Origin: Streptomyces gardneri
GTDB lineage: Bacteria; Actinomycetota; Actinomycetes; Streptomycetales; Streptomycetaceae
Assembly: GCF_006539185.1 (NCBI RefSeq)
Contig: NZ_BJMN01000023.1
Location: 106,161 to 170,160, forward strand
Direction: 5' to 3'
DNA length: 64,000 bases
Position 1 is the first letter of the stretch. Each line of letters opens with the position of its first letter. The notes under the pieces were generated by a model that searched no databases, was not told the origin of the DNA, and saw only the letters and a list, made by a program, of their open reading frames with translations. The translations under genes and the position numbers were made by a program. Shown one piece after another: positions 39,317 through 48,057 of the stretch.

Positions 39317-42283
39317 TCATGAGCCCGCGAGGAGGGCCGTCACCGCGAGTGCCGTCTCGGGGTGGCGTCCCGTCAGGGACGGTTGGCGGGCGGCCGTGTC
39401 CGTCCCGGCCGCCGCCCAGCCTTCCTCGCAGCCGAGCAGTCCCGCGAGCGCGTCGCAGGTTCCCGGATGCGCGGGCAGCAGGGCGACACCCCGGCTGTGC
39501 CGGGGCGGTACGTCCGCAGGCGCCCAGCCGTCCGAGCAGCCCAGGAGCTCCGCGAGCGCGTCGCAGGTCTCCGGGTGGGCCGGGAGCAGCGCCGCGCCCC
39601 GTGGAGCCGCGGAGTGCGGACGCGTGCGGGCCGGCGCGAGCGCGGCCGGCTGCTGCCGCCACGGCGGGACCCAGGCGTCCAGGGCGGCGAGCCGGGCCGG
39701 GAAGATGCGTCCCGCCTCTCGGATGAGCAGCGGGGCCAGCTCCGCCGCGTTCGACCTGAGCGTGGTGATGAGGACCGGCAGCCACGGCAGCAGGACGGCG
39801 TCCGGCAGTCGCCCGAAGGCGTTCGACACGGCCTCCACCACGACGTCGGCGAGTCCCGGCACCGGTTCGAGCGCGTGGACGAAGCCGCTGAGGTAGCGCG
39901 GGTAGGAGGGCACCACCAGGGGGTTGCCGAGGAGCTCGTCGCAGCGTGCCCGCAGCTCCGCTCGGGAGAGCGTGCCGAGCTGCACCTGCGCCGCCCACAG
40001 CAGCGCCGTCTTCGCCGGGTCCTGCGGGTGCGACTGCGCGACCGACAGTTCGAGCTGCGTCCGGTCGCAGCCCAGGGAGAGCGCCAGGCTCTCCATGCTG
40101 AACAGGAAGCCCAGCATGGCCGCCACCTGTCCGGCCGTCGCGTCCTCGTCCCGGAAGGCGGTCGGCAGCAGGGTGCAGTAGTGCGCGTAACCGGTCCTGA
40201 CGAACGACTCGATCCACGACGGCAGCACCGCCTCGCTCGTCCGGTAGTACGCGAGGAGCCCGCGGACCCTGCGCAGCACCTCCGGCGCCCCGTCCACCGT
40301 GCGCTCGGCGGCCAGGACCTCCAGGGCCCGGGTGCCCAGCTCTTCGGCGAGGCGCCGGCCGCCGAGGTACAGCGTCGCGTCCTCGACGGCTTCCAGGACC
40401 TGCGCGGCCGTCGCCTGCGGCCCGTACGCGGTGCGGCGCAGCCGCTGCTCCAGGACCTGTTCGAGGCTGACGCCCTCGTACCCGAGCTCGATGAGGGCGC
40501 GCTGGTGGGTGCCGAGGGACAGGTCCCAGGACTCCTGGATCGAGCGCTCGCCGAGCCGCCGCTCTCCCATGATGGGGCGCGCGGCGCCGGGCGGCATCAG
40601 CCGGCGCAGCATCCACAGGACGTCGGAGCAGGCCCGGAGGTCGGGCTCCGAGGCCATGTCGAGGAGGGCGCGCCGCACGCCGCGCTGCTGGAGGTTCAGC
40701 TCCAGGGGTGCCAGCCGGTCGTGCACGTCGCGCGCCAGCGGCGGCAGCGCGTCGTAGCCCACCTGACCGATCCGGTCGCCGCCCATCATGATCTCGACGA
40801 GGCGGCGCACGTCCCGGCGCCCCGGCACCGAGTCCTTCTCGATGCAGGTGACGGCCGCGTCCTGGAAGTCGTACGGCGTGGGCTTGGCCCGGTCCCGCAT
40901 GCCGGCCAGCAGGATCGACGTCTCGAAGACGGCGATCGCGTCGGCGGTCGAGGCGAGGTAGCCGCTGCGGCGGGCCGCGCGGACGATGTCCACGGACCAG
41001 CCAAGCAGCTCGGCCTCGTCGAGGGTGTCGACGACCGGCGGCCTGCGCAGGAAGCCGGAGAGCCGGTCCTCCGCGGCCACGGGCACGACGGGAGCGGCGG
41101 CCTTCGCGGCCGTCTTCGTCGGGGCCGGCTTCTTCGTGCCGGCCTGGCCCGCGAGGCGGTAGGGCTTCACCCGGGTGCGCTTGAGGTTCTTCGCCCACTG
41201 CGTCGCGGCGATCGACACCGATCCGGAGGCGAGGCCGAACTGCGCCTCGATCGCGGTGTGGCTCGACGGGATCAGCCCGTACTGCCAGGTGGTGGCGGTC
41301 CGCGGGGAGATCGAGAAGCCGGTGGTGCCGTCTGCGCCCGTGGTGCCGTCCACGCCGAACTCGTCGACGCGGCTCGCGGCGTGGAAGGCGCCGCACACGT
41401 ACAGACAGTCCGCCGGGTCGGTGCCGGTCGCGGCCAGGTGCTCGCGCATCCGGGTCCACATGTACCGCTCGCGGTCCTCGTCCACGCGGACCCGGTCGCC
41501 GTCGCCCGGGGCGAGCCGCCGGAACAGGCTGCCGATGAGGAACATGACCTGGCGGTAGGTGTCGTGGTCGCTGTCGCCGAGCGGCACCTCGACGTACTGG
41601 TGCCACCACTCCGACCAGTGGCGGACCTTGCCGTGCCGGAGCAGGTGCTCCTCCAGTTCGGCGAAGCGCGGGCGCAGGTCGCCGATCTCGACGCCGACGG
41701 CCTCGCCGTGGAGCGCCGCCTCGGCCTCGGTCCCGGCCGCCTTCGCCGCCGGAGCCGCCGTGTCGTCGTCCGGACGGTCCGGGTCCCCGGTCCGGTCGTG
41801 CCGGGTGTCCCACTGGAAGACGTGGTCGGAGGAGCGGTCGACGAGGACGAGCTCGACGCCGGGGGTGTCGAGGGCGTAGGCGACGGCCTGGTACTCGGCG
41901 GAGGCCTCGGTGATCGGCGCGACGACGGACAGCGGGGCCCAGTCGGCCGGGAAGCCGTCGATGTCGCTGGCGAACGCCTGCACGGCGACCGGAAGCCGGC
42001 AGTTGCGCAGCTCGGTCAGGAGCGGCGCCATGTCCTCGCACAGCTCCAGGTACACGACCTTCGGCTGCTTCTCGCGCAGCCGGCGGGCCATGGCGAGCGC
42101 CGAAGCGGGCGAGTGGTGACAGACGGGGAAGATCTCCAGGGGTTCACCGGCCGCCCGGTCTACGTCGTCGACCATGCCAAGGAGGATGCCTTCCAGGGCG
42201 TCTCCTCCCCCGGCGAACTCGGCTGCGGCACCGTGGAGTTGGCCCCGCAGTGCGGCGAACGGGGTCTCGGGGGCCGCGCTCAT
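39317..42283 (-). CDS. DUF5682 (TraB/ChaN-like) protein of the MoxR-VWA cassette
   Basis: A 988-residue cytoplasmic protein. Near residue 50 it reads EIFPVCHHSPASALAMARRL and KVVYLELCEDMAPLL, hallmarks of DUF5682, a fold related to TraB/PrgY and EreA/ChaN enzymes with conserved His and Glu. GGDRIGQVGYDALPPLARDVHDRL and a long alpha-helical repeat-like C-terminal half follow, which recalls the family members found with MoxR and VWA genes. The tail has two 36-residue repeats (PAHPxTCDALAxLLGC). The ATG overlaps the stop of the AAA gene (ATGA), so it is the last gene of a coupled operon. A hydrolase or peptidase-like effector role is possible but unproven. Confidence 0.83.
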   Translation of the reverse strand: MSAAPETPFAALRGQLHGAAAEFAGGGDALEGILLGMVDDVDRAAGEPLEIFPVCHHSPASALAMARRLREKQPKVVYLELCEDMAPLLTELRNCRLPVAVQAFASDIDGFPADWAPLSVVAPITEASAEYQAVAYALDTPGVELVLVDRSSDHVFQWDTRHDRTGDPDRPDDDTAAPAAKAAGTEAEAALHGEAVGVEIGDLRPRFAELEEHLLRHGKVRHWSEWWHQYVEVPLGDSDHDTYRQVMFLIGSLFRRLAPGDGDRVRVDEDRERYMWTRMREHLAATGTDPADCLYVCGAFHAASRVDEFGVDGTTGADGTTGFSISPRTATTWQYGLIPSSHTAIEAQFGLASGSVSIAATQWAKNLKRTRVKPYRLAGQAGTKKPAPTKTAAKAAAPVVPVAAEDRLSGFLRRPPVVDTLDEAELLGWSVDIVRAARRSGYLASTADAIAVFETSILLAGMRDRAKPTPYDFQDAAVTCIEKDSVPGRRDVRRLVEIMMGGDRIGQVGYDALPPLARDVHDRLAPLELNLQQRGVRRALLDMASEPDLRACSDVLWMLRRLMPPGAARPIMGERRLGERSIQESWDLSLGTHQRALIELGYEGVSLEQVLEQRLRRTAYGPQATAAQVLEAVEDATLYLGGRRLAEELGTRALEVLAAERTVDGAPEVLRRVRGLLAYYRTSEAVLPSWIESFVRTGYAHYCTLLPTAFRDEDATAGQVAAMLGFLFSMESLALSLGCDRTQLELSVAQSHPQDPAKTALLWAAQVQLGTLSRAELRARCDELLGNPLVVPSYPRYLSGFVHALEPVPGLADVVVEAVSNAFGRLPDAVLLPWLPVLITTLRSNAAELAPLLIREAGRIFPARLAALDAWVPPWRQQPAALAPARTRPHSAAPRGAALLPAHPETCDALAELLGCSDGWAPADVPPRHSRGVALLPAHPGTCDALAGLLGCEEGWAAAGTDTAARQPSLTGRHPETALAVTALLAGS
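39393..39608 (-). repeat. Two 108-bp tandem repeats in the DUF5682 gene 3' end
   Basis: A period of 108 bp (36 residues) is visible, for example CGCGAGCGCGTCGCAGGT recurs at about 39443 and 39551. The encoded units read LLPAHPETCDALAELLGC with a following GWAPAD, and LLPAHPGTCDALAGLLGC with GWAAAG. A third degenerate copy (HPETALAVTALLAG) closes the protein. Confidence 0.75.
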
Positions 42284-43404
42284 GCCAGCTTGGCGATCGC
42301 TTCGCGGCCGCCCTCCAGGAACTCGGGCCAGGAGCCGCCTTCCTCCTTGCCGCGCGGCTCGACGACGCCGTGCAGGTACTTGTTGAGGATGGCCAGGTCC
42401 TCGGGCTCGCGGCGGGCGAGGGAGCCGACGAGCGAGGCGGCCAGAGTACGGGCGGTCAGGGCGCGCTCGCCGAAGAAGTTGCTGTGGAGGACGGCGTCCT
42501 CCAGTACGCCGATCTGTTCGGCGGTGGACAGCGCCGACTCGAGCTTCTCGTCGTCGCTGCCGGCCGCGGCGGAGGAGGCGCGGAGGTCGGCGAAGCTCTG
42601 GAGGAGGACGTCGAGGAGGGTCGGCGGCACGTCCAGGTCGATCTGGTGGCGGCGGAGCAGTTCCTCGGTGCGGAAGCGGACGATCTCGGCCTCGCTCTTC
42701 TTGTTCGTCACGACCGGGATGCGGACGAAGTTGAAGCGGCGCTTCAGTGCGGACGACAGGTCGTTGACGCCTCGGTCGCGGCTGTTGGCGGTGGCGATGA
42801 CCGAGAAGCCGGGCTTGGCGAAGACGATGTTGTCGCCGCCGCCGTCGCTCTCCAGCTCGGGGACGGAGACGTACTTCTCGGAGAGGATCGAGATGAGCGC
42901 GTCCTGGACGTCGCTGGTGGAGCGGGTCAGCTCCTCGAATCGGCCGATGGTGCCGGTCTCCATCGCGGTCATGATCGGCGAGGGGATCATCGACTCCCGC
43001 GACTGGCCCTTGGCGATGACCATGGACACGTTCCACGAGTACTTGATGTGGTCCTCGGTGGTCCCCGCGGTGCCCTGCACGACGAGCGTGGAGTTGCGGC
43101 TGATCGCGGCCGCGAGGAGCTCGGCGAGCCAGCTCTTCCCGGTGCCGGGGTCACCGATGAGGAGCAGGCCGCGGTCGGATGCGAGGGTGACGATGGCGCG
43201 CTCGACGATGCTTCGGTCGCCGAACCACTTCTGTGCCACCTCCCGGTCGAGGCCGTCGGCGCGCTCGGAGCCGAAGACGAAGAGGCGCACCATCTTCGGG
43301 GACAGCCGCCAGGAGAACGGCTTGGGGTTGTCGTCGATCGATTCCAGCCAGTCGAGCTCCTCGGCGTACTTGATCTCGGCGGGGGCACGGAGCAGTTCGG
43401 ACAT
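42280..43404 (-). CDS. MoxR-type AAA+ ATPase
   Basis: A 374-residue AAA+ ATPase. Walker A is LLIGDPGTGKSWLAELLAAAI, the region SPIMTAMETGTIGRFEELTRS and DVQDALISILSEK contains Walker B-like acidic residues, and sensor 1 is VIATANSRDRGVNDLSSALKRRFNF, where the arginine finger follows. This matches the MoxR/CbbQ/NorQ group that works as a chaperone together with a VWA partner. The partner is encoded 12 bp upstream (43417-44799). The ATG at 43404 is used. The stop overlaps the DUF5682 start. It probably remodels a target or activates the DUF5682 protein by ATP hydrolysis. Confidence 0.9.
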   Translation of the reverse strand: MSELLRAPAEIKYAEELDWLESIDDNPKPFSWRLSPKMVRLFVFGSERADGLDREVAQKWFGDRSIVERAIVTLASDRGLLLIGDPGTGKSWLAELLAAAISRNSTLVVQGTAGTTEDHIKYSWNVSMVIAKGQSRESMIPSPIMTAMETGTIGRFEELTRSTSDVQDALISILSEKYVSVPELESDGGGDNIVFAKPGFSVIATANSRDRGVNDLSSALKRRFNFVRIPVVTNKKSEAEIVRFRTEELLRRHQIDLDVPPTLLDVLLQSFADLRASSAAAGSDDEKLESALSTAEQIGVLEDAVLHSNFFGERALTARTLAASLVGSLARREPEDLAILNKYLHGVVEPRGKEEGGSWPEFLEGGREAIAKLA

Positions 43405-43416
43405 GCGAAGGGCCTC

Positions 43417-44799
43417 TCAGGTGAGGAAGGTCTTGAGTTCGTGGACGAGCTTGTCGATGTGGCCGGAGACCACCGGGGTGCCGAGCGCCTTGAACCGCTC
43501 GCGGAACCAGGGGTTGACCTCCTGGCGTCCGGAGCTGGTCACCGAGCCGACGGGGATGAACCGCACGCCGGACCGGTGGACCGCCTCGATGCCCTCGAAG
43601 AGCGGCTGGGAGCGGTCGAACTCGTAGAAGTCGGAGATCCACACCATGACGGTGTTCTTGGGCTCGGCGATCTTCGGCCGGGCCATCGCCATGGCGACCG
43701 GTCCGTCGTTGCCGCCGCCGAGATTGGTGCGGAGCAGCACGTCGAACGGGTCGTGCACCCAGGGGGTGAGGTCGATCGCGCGGGTGTCGTACGCGATGAG
43801 GTGGACGTCGACCTTCGGCAGACCGGCGAAGATCGAGGCCAGGATGGTGCAGTTCACCATCGAGTCGACCATCGAACCGGACTGGTCCACGACGACGACG
43901 AGCCGCTGGGGCGTGGTCCTGCGGACGGTGTTCCGGTAGTAGAGGCGGTCGACGTAGAGCCGCTCCTCCTCCGGGCTCCAGTTGGTGAGGTTCTTCCAGA
44001 TGGTGCGGTCGATGTCGAGGTTGCGGAAGACCCGCTTGGGCGGGACCGAGCGGTCCAGCTCGCCGACGGTCGCCTTCTCCACCTGGGTGCGCAGCACCTC
44101 GGCGACCTCGTCGACGTAACGCCGGATGAGGGACTTGGCGTTGGCCAGGGCGATGCCGGAGAGGTTGCCCTTGTCGCGCAGGAGCTGCTCGATGAGGGAC
44201 ATGCTGGGGGTGAGCTTGGCGGCGAGCGCGGGGTCGGCCAGCACCTCGCGCAGGTGCATGCGCTGGACCAGGTCGGCCTCTACGGCGCCGAGTTCGGCTC
44301 CGAGGCCGCCGCCGGTGAGGCCTGCTCCGGCCGCCCGGCCGCCGCGCAGGCCGCCGGGCGGGCAGCCGAGCGCGCGCTCCAGCCAGCCGGCGTCCGACTG
44401 CCAGCGGGCCAACTGGCCGGCGGAGACCGTGCCGGAGCCGGTGGAGAAGACGTTCAGCAGGACCTTCGACGCGAGTGCGGCGCGCCGTACCTCGGCGGCC
44501 CGGTCGCGGGCGTCGTCCGGTGCGGGCTCCGGGGTCATCAGGCCGTCGAACTCGTCGGCCAGTTCCGGATGGCGCTGGACGACGGAGTCGACGGACGCGC
44601 CCGGGTCGAGCAGCGCCGACGGGAGGCCGATGTCCTCGACGACGGCGAGGCTGGCGGACTCCAGGGAGGCCTGCTCCTCGTGGTCGAAGAGGCGGGCGAG
44701 GAGACGCCAGTAGAGGACCTGACGGCGGTTGTCGTCGGAGCCGGCGGAGTCGATGTCGGTGGGGATGGTGGTGTCGCCGGGGGCGGTGCTGTCGGTCAT
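43417..44799 (-). CDS. VWA domain protein, partner of the MoxR ATPase
   Basis: A 460-residue protein with a helical N-terminal half and a C-terminal von Willebrand factor A domain. The metal-ion-dependent adhesion site is complete: LVVVVDQSGSMVDSMVN (DxSxS), a Thr in LLRTNLGGGNDG, and the final Asp in VMVWISDFYEF. This is the CoxE/YehP-like type that forms complexes with MoxR ATPases. The middle contains ALGCPPGGLRGGRAAGAGLTGGG, a flexible Gly-rich stretch. Its ATG overlaps the stop of the upstream 467-residue protein (ATGA). Confidence 0.9.
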   Translation of the reverse strand: MTDSTAPGDTTIPTDIDSAGSDDNRRQVLYWRLLARLFDHEEQASLESASLAVVEDIGLPSALLDPGASVDSVVQRHPELADEFDGLMTPEPAPDDARDRAAEVRRAALASKVLLNVFSTGSGTVSAGQLARWQSDAGWLERALGCPPGGLRGGRAAGAGLTGGGLGAELGAVEADLVQRMHLREVLADPALAAKLTPSMSLIEQLLRDKGNLSGIALANAKSLIRRYVDEVAEVLRTQVEKATVGELDRSVPPKRVFRNLDIDRTIWKNLTNWSPEEERLYVDRLYYRNTVRRTTPQRLVVVVDQSGSMVDSMVNCTILASIFAGLPKVDVHLIAYDTRAIDLTPWVHDPFDVLLRTNLGGGNDGPVAMAMARPKIAEPKNTVMVWISDFYEFDRSQPLFEGIEAVHRSGVRFIPVGSVTSSGRQEVNPWFRERFKALGTPVVSGHIDKLVHELKTFLT

Positions 44800-46199
44800 T
44801 TCCGCAGCAGCCTTCCGGCTCGCTCGCGCAGGACGGCGACGGAGTCCGTGGCCGCCTTCTCCGCCCGGACGCCCGTCTTGTCGGTGGTGCCTCCGGCCCA
44901 GGCTCCCGCGTGGACGGCGGCGGTCTTCTTCCGCACGGTCGTCTCGACGGCGAGCGGCTGGAGGACGAAAGCGCCGGCGTCCCAGCGGAGCAGTCCGACG
45001 CACGCGCCGGACGCGGCGACCGTCTCCGGGGTGAGCGGACCGGCCGCCGGGACGCGGTCGGTGTCGACGGCCAGCCGGTGCCCGGCGACCGCGAACACCG
45101 TCGGCCCGTCGTCCTCGCGCTCCACCGCGTACCCCTCGACGAGTACGGGAACGGCGATCCGGACCGGGTGGCGGTCCAGCGGGGCGGTCACGGGGTCGGC
45201 GGCGGTGGAGAGGATCACCCGGGCGGTGGCGAACGGGTCGGCGGGCTCCCCCGCGCGGGCGCGCTCGTCGTCCCAGACGAGGTCGCCCTCGTCGGTGACG
45301 GGCATGGCGTCGAGCTCCATGGAGCGGCCCTCGCTCACGGCCGCCAGGAGCGACATCCGCGGGCGGAGCAGCTGCCAGAGTCCGGCGCCGACGACGGTGT
45401 CCGGCTTGGGCGCGGAGACCGCGGCCCGGACCAGGCGCGGGGCCGTGCCGTCGGCGGGCTCGAACACCGCGTGGACCTGCGCCTGTACGGCGGTCGCGTG
45501 CTCCTGCACGTCGACGCCGAGCGGCAGCAGGCGGCCGGTCGCGGTGGACGTCACGGCTCCGGTGGCGGCGCCGGTCGCGCCGGGCAGGGTCAGCAGCAGC
45601 GCGCGGGACCAGAGGTCGGCCCAGCGGCGCACCGGGATGCGCTCCAGGGTGGCGCCCGGGCAGGAGGCGGCCAGTTCGGCCGCGAAGCCGTCGAGCAGCG
45701 CGGCCTGACGCCTCAGCAGCGGGTCCGGCAGCATCGCGGAGACCACGGGCGCGGCACCGGCGACCAGTTCGTGGTCGATGCCCTGCCAGCCGGCGCGGGC
45801 GATGTCGCACAGCCAGGCGCGGGCGGCCGCCAGCACGTTGGCGGCGGGGCCGTCCCCGCCCGCGGCCGGTGCGGTGGCCTCCGCGTGCGGTCGGCCCGTG
45901 ACGTCGCCGATCCGGCTCACGAGGGCGTCGTGGACGGAGCCCATGAGGGCGGTGCGGGCGGCGGCGAGGGCGATGAAGTGCTCCTCGCCCGCCGCGCCGG
46001 CCGCGGTCTTCTCGGCGGCCTCGGCGACGCGCGCGGCCAGCGGCGTCCCGGCGACGGCGTCCGTGATCGCGGTGAGGCCGTCGGCCTGCGCGGGCTGGGG
46101 ACGGAGGAGTCCGGCGACGAGCACCCGGTCGAAGGCGTCGACGGCCGCGAGGGCCTCGTCGAGCCCGTCCACGGGGTCGGAGAGCAGGTCCGTACGCAT
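44796..46199 (-). CDS. Unknown 467-residue protein of the MoxR-VWA cassette
   Basis: I do not recognise a family. The protein begins MRTDLLSDPVDGLDEALAAVDAFDRVLVAGLL, is rich in Ala and Leu, and appears alpha-helical in the first half and mixed in the second (QLLRPRMSLLAAVSEGRSMELDAMPV, TARVILSTAADPVTAPLDRHPVRIAVPV). There is no signal peptide or membrane helix. Its start overlaps the SWIM-like gene by one base (TGATG), and its stop overlaps the VWA gene, so it is translated together with both. It may be a structural or adaptor component of the complex. Confidence 0.75.
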   Translation of the reverse strand: MRTDLLSDPVDGLDEALAAVDAFDRVLVAGLLRPQPAQADGLTAITDAVAGTPLAARVAEAAEKTAAGAAGEEHFIALAAARTALMGSVHDALVSRIGDVTGRPHAEATAPAAGGDGPAANVLAAARAWLCDIARAGWQGIDHELVAGAAPVVSAMLPDPLLRRQAALLDGFAAELAASCPGATLERIPVRRWADLWSRALLLTLPGATGAATGAVTSTATGRLLPLGVDVQEHATAVQAQVHAVFEPADGTAPRLVRAAVSAPKPDTVVGAGLWQLLRPRMSLLAAVSEGRSMELDAMPVTDEGDLVWDDERARAGEPADPFATARVILSTAADPVTAPLDRHPVRIAVPVLVEGYAVEREDDGPTVFAVAGHRLAVDTDRVPAAGPLTPETVAASGACVGLLRWDAGAFVLQPLAVETTVRKKTAAVHAGAWAGGTTDKTGVRAEKAATDSVAVLRERAGRLLRK

Positions 46200-46738
46200 C
46201 AGGCCACCGCCCTCGTCGGCGGGAACCACTGCATCTCGGGCAACGGCGTGGTCACCGGCTCCCTTTCGAGATAGGCCAGGTGCCGCAGGAAGCGGCTGAA
46301 CACCGGGGCGGCCGCCGAGGTGTCGCCCTGGGCGGGGCGCGTGGCGGTCATCACCGACACGAGCGCGGAGGCGTCGGGCTCCTGGCCCGGCGTCTCGGCC
46401 TTCAGGTAGCGGGCGACGCGCTCGGCCCCGTACTGCAGGACGGCCTCGGCGACGAGCGTCCGGATGTGGTTGCAGAACATGCCGCGCGCGCCGCCGCAGG
46501 GGCGGTTGTTGTTGGTGCTGCACGCGAACGCGTACGTCCCGGTGGCGATCGAGGACACGTACACGCGCCCTATGTCGGACCCACTGGACACGACACCCTG
46601 CAACCGCCCGTCGGCCAGCTCGACGAACGGCACCTTGGCGAGCTTCCGCGGTCGCGCGGGCGGTACGACCCGCGCCACGCTCGACGTCTCCCAGACCGTC
46701 AAGACACCTCTCCCATGCACGTCAAAGGGGATGTACAC
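46199..46738 (-). CDS. SWIM-type zinc finger-like protein, first gene of the MoxR-VWA cassette
   Basis: A 179-residue protein. Cysteines and a histidine in FACSTNNNRPCGGARGMFCNHI resemble the CxC...CxH zinc-binding arrangement of SWIM domains, though the first pair is more widely spaced than in the classic motif. Before it, LQGVVSSGSDIGRVYVSSIATGTYAF is a beta-rich part, and after it helices with VAEAVLQYGAERVARYLKAE. SWIM domains bind DNA or protein. The start is GTG at 46738. It heads the five-gene leftward operon; only 90 bp separate it from the HPP gene stop. Confidence 0.7.
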   Translation of the reverse strand: MYIPFDVHGRGVLTVWETSSVARVVPPARPRKLAKVPFVELADGRLQGVVSSGSDIGRVYVSSIATGTYAFACSTNNNRPCGGARGMFCNHIRTLVAEAVLQYGAERVARYLKAETPGQEPDASALVSVMTATRPAQGDTSAAAPVFSRFLRHLAYLEREPVTTPLPEMQWFPPTRAVA

Positions 46739-46828
46739 GCCGGAGCGGCGCGACAGGAACGAACCTATCCCCGCCCACTGACAACGGCCTGGGAGCAGCC
46801 TCAGCGGGGCGTCTGACGGGGGGTGAAC

Positions 46829-47422
46829 TCACCACCAGTAGGCGGGATACCTCGGTGCGCCCCTGCGGATGCGGGACGCGGTGAACGCGGTCGCGACGAG
46901 CAGGACCGTGGCGCCGAAGAGCAGCGGCACGAACCGGCCCGGCGCGGGCGACTGGAGCACGATGACGACGGCTGTCGCGCAGGCCGGGGAGTGCGGGGTC
47001 CTGGCCAGGGTCGTCAGCGCGAGGGCGACACCGGCGGCGACCGCGGCGGCCCAGGTGCTGCCGCCCGCCGTCGCCGCGACCGCGTATCCGGCGGCGGCCC
47101 CGAGCAGGTGCCCGACGACCACGCTGCGGGGCTGGGCCAGGGGAAGCGTGGGAGCGCAGTGCACCAGGGCGGCGCTCGCGGCCAGCGGAGGTATCAGGAC
47201 CGGCTCGTGGATGGCGGCGCCGATCGCGACGAGCCCCAGCAGGGCGGCCGTGGCCGCGGTGACGCTGTGGAAGGCGGCCGCGGGCGCGGGCCTGGCCGGA
47301 GCCCGGCCGACGATCCTCGGCCGGCGGGGGCCGGAGGAGGGGGCGGAGGCGGCGGCAGGCGCGGAGGCCGTGGCGTCGGTGTCCGCGTCGGCTGCGGTAC
47401 GGCGTGCGGTGTCGGTGCTCAT
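46829..47422 (-). CDS. HPP family membrane protein
   Basis: A 197-residue protein. After a Thr/Ala-rich N-terminus of about 60 residues come four membrane helices. AAIHEPVLIPPLAASAALVHC and LPLAQPRSVVVGHLLGAAAGY correspond to the HPP family core, in which the HPP motif is here HEPVLIPP/QPRSVVVGH. TLARTPHSPACATAVVIVLQ continues the family pattern of helix 3. Some HPP proteins transport nitrite in chloroplasts and cyanobacteria; the substrate here is unknown. The ATG at 47422 is chosen because longer frames read arginine-rich nonsense. Confidence 0.82.
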   Translation of the reverse strand: MSTDTARRTAADADTDATASAPAAASAPSSGPRRPRIVGRAPARPAPAAAFHSVTAATAALLGLVAIGAAIHEPVLIPPLAASAALVHCAPTLPLAQPRSVVVGHLLGAAAGYAVAATAGGSTWAAAVAAGVALALTTLARTPHSPACATAVVIVLQSPAPGRFVPLLFGATVLLVATAFTASRIRRGAPRYPAYWW

Positions 47423-47641
47423 GTGATGCGGCGTTTCCGGGCGGGCGGCCGGGGGCCGCGCAGGGCAGGGCAGGAGTCGGGGGTGACGGTCGTACGGGAC
47501 TCTGTGGTCGACAGTCGGCCAGGTCATGCGCGTGATCCTGGTGCGGCGGCGCAACCGATCACCACTCTAACCAGCGGTTTCGCGTCGGAGGGGGCGGGGT
47601 CGGCGGGGTGTCCGCTGCCCATGCGGCGTAAGATGGGGCAA

Positions 47642-47932
47642 ATGAACACACTCCGGTACGAGCTGGTGTTCTCCGACGGCGCGGGCTCGGCCCGGGACGT
47701 CGTGACCGTGGAGCGCACCCTCTCCAAAGGGCCCGGGGGTCATCCCGTGTACTCCGACCCGACGGGCATCATCCGGGCGGAGATCAGCGACCGGGGCGAG
47801 GTACGCGTACTCGCCTCGGGCGGACATCAGGAGATCGCCCAGGGCGTCATGGCCCGGCCGCTCCCCGATGCCGATGCCGACGCCGATGCGGCGGATGCCG
47901 ATCCGGAGGGCGCTCCGGGCTCTCGCCCGTGA
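47642..47932 (+). CDS. Small DUF6296-like protein
   Basis: A 96-residue protein. MNTLRYELVFSDGAGSARDVVTVERT and GGHPVYSDPTGIIRAEISDRGEVRVLASGG look like a small beta domain I place, with some doubt, in DUF6296, common in Streptomyces. The tail is a run of DADADADAADAD encoded by a GATGCC-type microsatellite near 47865-47910. The ribosome binding site is weak (GGGGCAA). A hairpin terminator follows 22 bp after the stop. The function is unknown. Confidence 0.68.
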   Translation: MNTLRYELVFSDGAGSARDVVTVERTLSKGPGGHPVYSDPTGIIRAEISDRGEVRVLASGGHQEIAQGVMARPLPDADADADAADADPEGAPGSRP

Positions 47933-47953
47933 CACGGAGCGCGAGGAGAGCAC

Positions 47954-47989
47954 GGAGAGCCCCCCGTCCACGGGGACAGGGGGCTCTCC
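47954..47989 (+). terminator. Hairpin terminator after the DUF6296-like gene
   Basis: An 11-bp perfect stem GGAGAGCCCCC (47954-47964) / GGGGGCTCTCC (47979-47989) with a 14-nt loop is followed by TGTTTCC, a partial U-tract. Confidence 0.8.
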
Positions 47990-48057
47990 TGTTTCCGGCC
48001 CCGCGGGGGATTCGGGGCCGGAGCTGACGGGTGGGGGAAGGTGGATCCGGCGGACGG

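Noticed and set aside
39362..43627. 1421-residue plus-strand open frame
   Set aside because: Antisense to the DUF5682 and AAA genes; no motif, and the opposite strand has well conserved families.
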